NCBI RefSeq assembly: GCF_013410215.1
Contig: NZ_JACCFQ010000001.1
Location: 1,922,001 to 1,986,000 of the forward strand
Reading direction: 5' to 3'
Length of the DNA: 64,000 nucleotides
From: Nesterenkonia sandarakina
GTDB taxonomy: Bacteria > Actinomycetota > Actinomycetes > Actinomycetales > Micrococcaceae
The translations under genes and the position numbers were made by a program. This document shows, in pieces, positions 63,479 to 64,000 of the stretch. The notes beneath the pieces were generated by a model. The model was not told where the DNA came from, did no database searches, and was given only the letters and a program-made list of their open reading frames with translations. Each line of letters opens with the position of its first letter. Position 1 is the first letter of the stretch.

Positions 63479-64000
63479 ATGCCCGCGCCCCGTCTGCTTC
63501 CCCCCGTCGCCCTGCTCGGCGCAACCGCCCTGCTGCTCAGCGCATGCACCGGCCCGGCGGACTCCACCGAGGAGACCGGCGCCCCCGCCGCAGAGGGCGA
63601 GCAGATCAGCGTGGTCACCTCCACCGACGTCTATTCGGACCTGGCTGAGCAGATCCTGGGCGACACCGCCGAGGTCACCCCCTTGGTGGACAATGCGGCC
63701 GCGGATCCGCACTCCTACGAGGCCACCCCACAGGACCGTCTCACCTTGAACGGCGCGGATGTGATCGTGGCCAACGGCGGCGGCTACGACCCGTTCATCA
63801 CCCGGCTGGCCGCGACCTCGGGCAAGGAGGACGCGGTCTACCAGCTCATCGAGGGCGAGAACGCGCACGCCCATGCCGAGGAATCGGAGGCGGCTGGGGA
63901 CGAGCACTCCGAAGAGGAGCACGCGGATCACGATGGGCACGCCGAGGAGGAGCACGAGGATCACGACGGGCACGCCGAGGACGCCCACGAGGGCCACGAC
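63479..64000 (+). CDS. Zinc ABC transporter substrate-binding lipoprotein with His-rich loop, 3' end missing
   Basis: The first 174 residues of a ZnuA/AztC-type protein run to the window end without a stop. Signal peptide with lipobox LLLSAC (Cys near residue 23). The domain begins ISVVTSTDVYSDLAEQILGD, with the first metal His in AAADPHSYEATPQD. A His/Asp/Glu-rich loop follows (HADHDGHAEEEHEDHDGH and similar), typical of zinc-binding members and absent from the metal SBP at 50076-51056. ATG 63479 has a GAAGG site. The repeated loop is encoded by near-identical GAYCACGAYGGGCACGCCGAG units. Confidence 0.93.
   Translation, partial: MPAPRLLPPVALLGATALLLSACTGPADSTEETGAPAAEGEQISVVTSTDVYSDLAEQILGDTAEVTPLVDNAAADPHSYEATPQDRLTLNGADVIVANGGGYDPFITRLAATSGKEDAVYQLIEGENAHAHAEESEAAGDEHSEEEHADHDGHAEEEHEDHDGHAEDAHEGHD

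Overview
The window is a high-GC, gene-dense actinobacterial chromosome segment with no insertion sequence, phage gene, CRISPR array or tRNA that I can see. Gene order matches the Mycobacterium/Arthrobacter core: dapA-rnj-ftsK-pgsA-cinA-clgR, recA-recX-miaB-miaA-dapF-hflX-dinG-lexA, sigH-rsrA beside aroA-rsgA, and kgd. Protein style (long acidic or Ala/Pro/Glu-rich disordered inserts, DUF6480, YrhK-like and paired FluC proteins, actinobacterial PriA) suggests Micrococcaceae, perhaps a Nesterenkonia-like organism; the genus is inference only.

Layout. 1-3164: DUF4397 surface protein (5' end missing), class F-type sortase, ECF sigma factor and its membrane anti-sigma factor, tightly overlapped. 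3265-12279: lysine biosynthesis, RNase J, FtsK, PgsA, CinA, ClgR-like regulator, a MarR regulator and DUF3046. 12413-24299: DNA repair and SOS block (recA, recX, dinG, lexA and a small LysM membrane protein divergent from lexA), with miaB, miaA, dapF, an RsmC-like methyltransferase and hflX between. 24352-28570: hisC-hisB-hisH-priA-sseB operon. 28676-34192 (minus): MarR regulator, PepSY lipoprotein and a 1322-residue FHA plus three-module FtsK/SpoIIIE ATPase of EssC/EccC type. 34420-39086 (plus, divergent from it): a Tad pilus operon. 39117-46568: prfB, ftsE with a giant acidic tail, ftsX, smpB, and on the minus strand DUF6480, an aldo/keto reductase and the tmRNA gene ssrA (tag AETKRTDFALAA). 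46634-51085 (minus): two overlapping FluC fluoride channel genes and a manganese-type ABC transporter operon ending in its DtxR-family regulator. 51174-55370 (minus): doxX-aroA-rsgA-hisN. 55536-56640: sigH-rsrA with a canonical GGAAT-N18-GTT autoregulatory promoter. 56816-61532 (minus): bL37-like ribosomal protein, a degenerate SGNH protein and kgd. 61739-64000 (plus): GuaB1-type GMP reductase and a His-rich zinc-binding lipoprotein cut by the window end.

Regulation visible in the DNA: candidate LexA boxes before recA and between lexA and the LysM gene; a 16-bp dyad in the manganese operon promoter; a dyad before the zinc lipoprotein; an inverted repeat before a MarR gene; a SigH promoter; and a set of TAnnnT hexamers 6-8 nt before start codons (dapA, ftsK, marR, miaB, hisC, yrhK-like, hisN) suggesting leaderless transcripts. 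No gene-free stretch exceeds 300 nt; the longest are 12280-12573, 63200-63478, 18926-19195 and 34193-34419.

The most unusual items are the lone EssC/EccC-like ATPase divergent from the tad operon with no WXG100 gene in view, FtsE carrying about 535 extra residues, the lexA/LysM SOS control region, and an SGNH-fold protein lacking all three expected catalytic residues.
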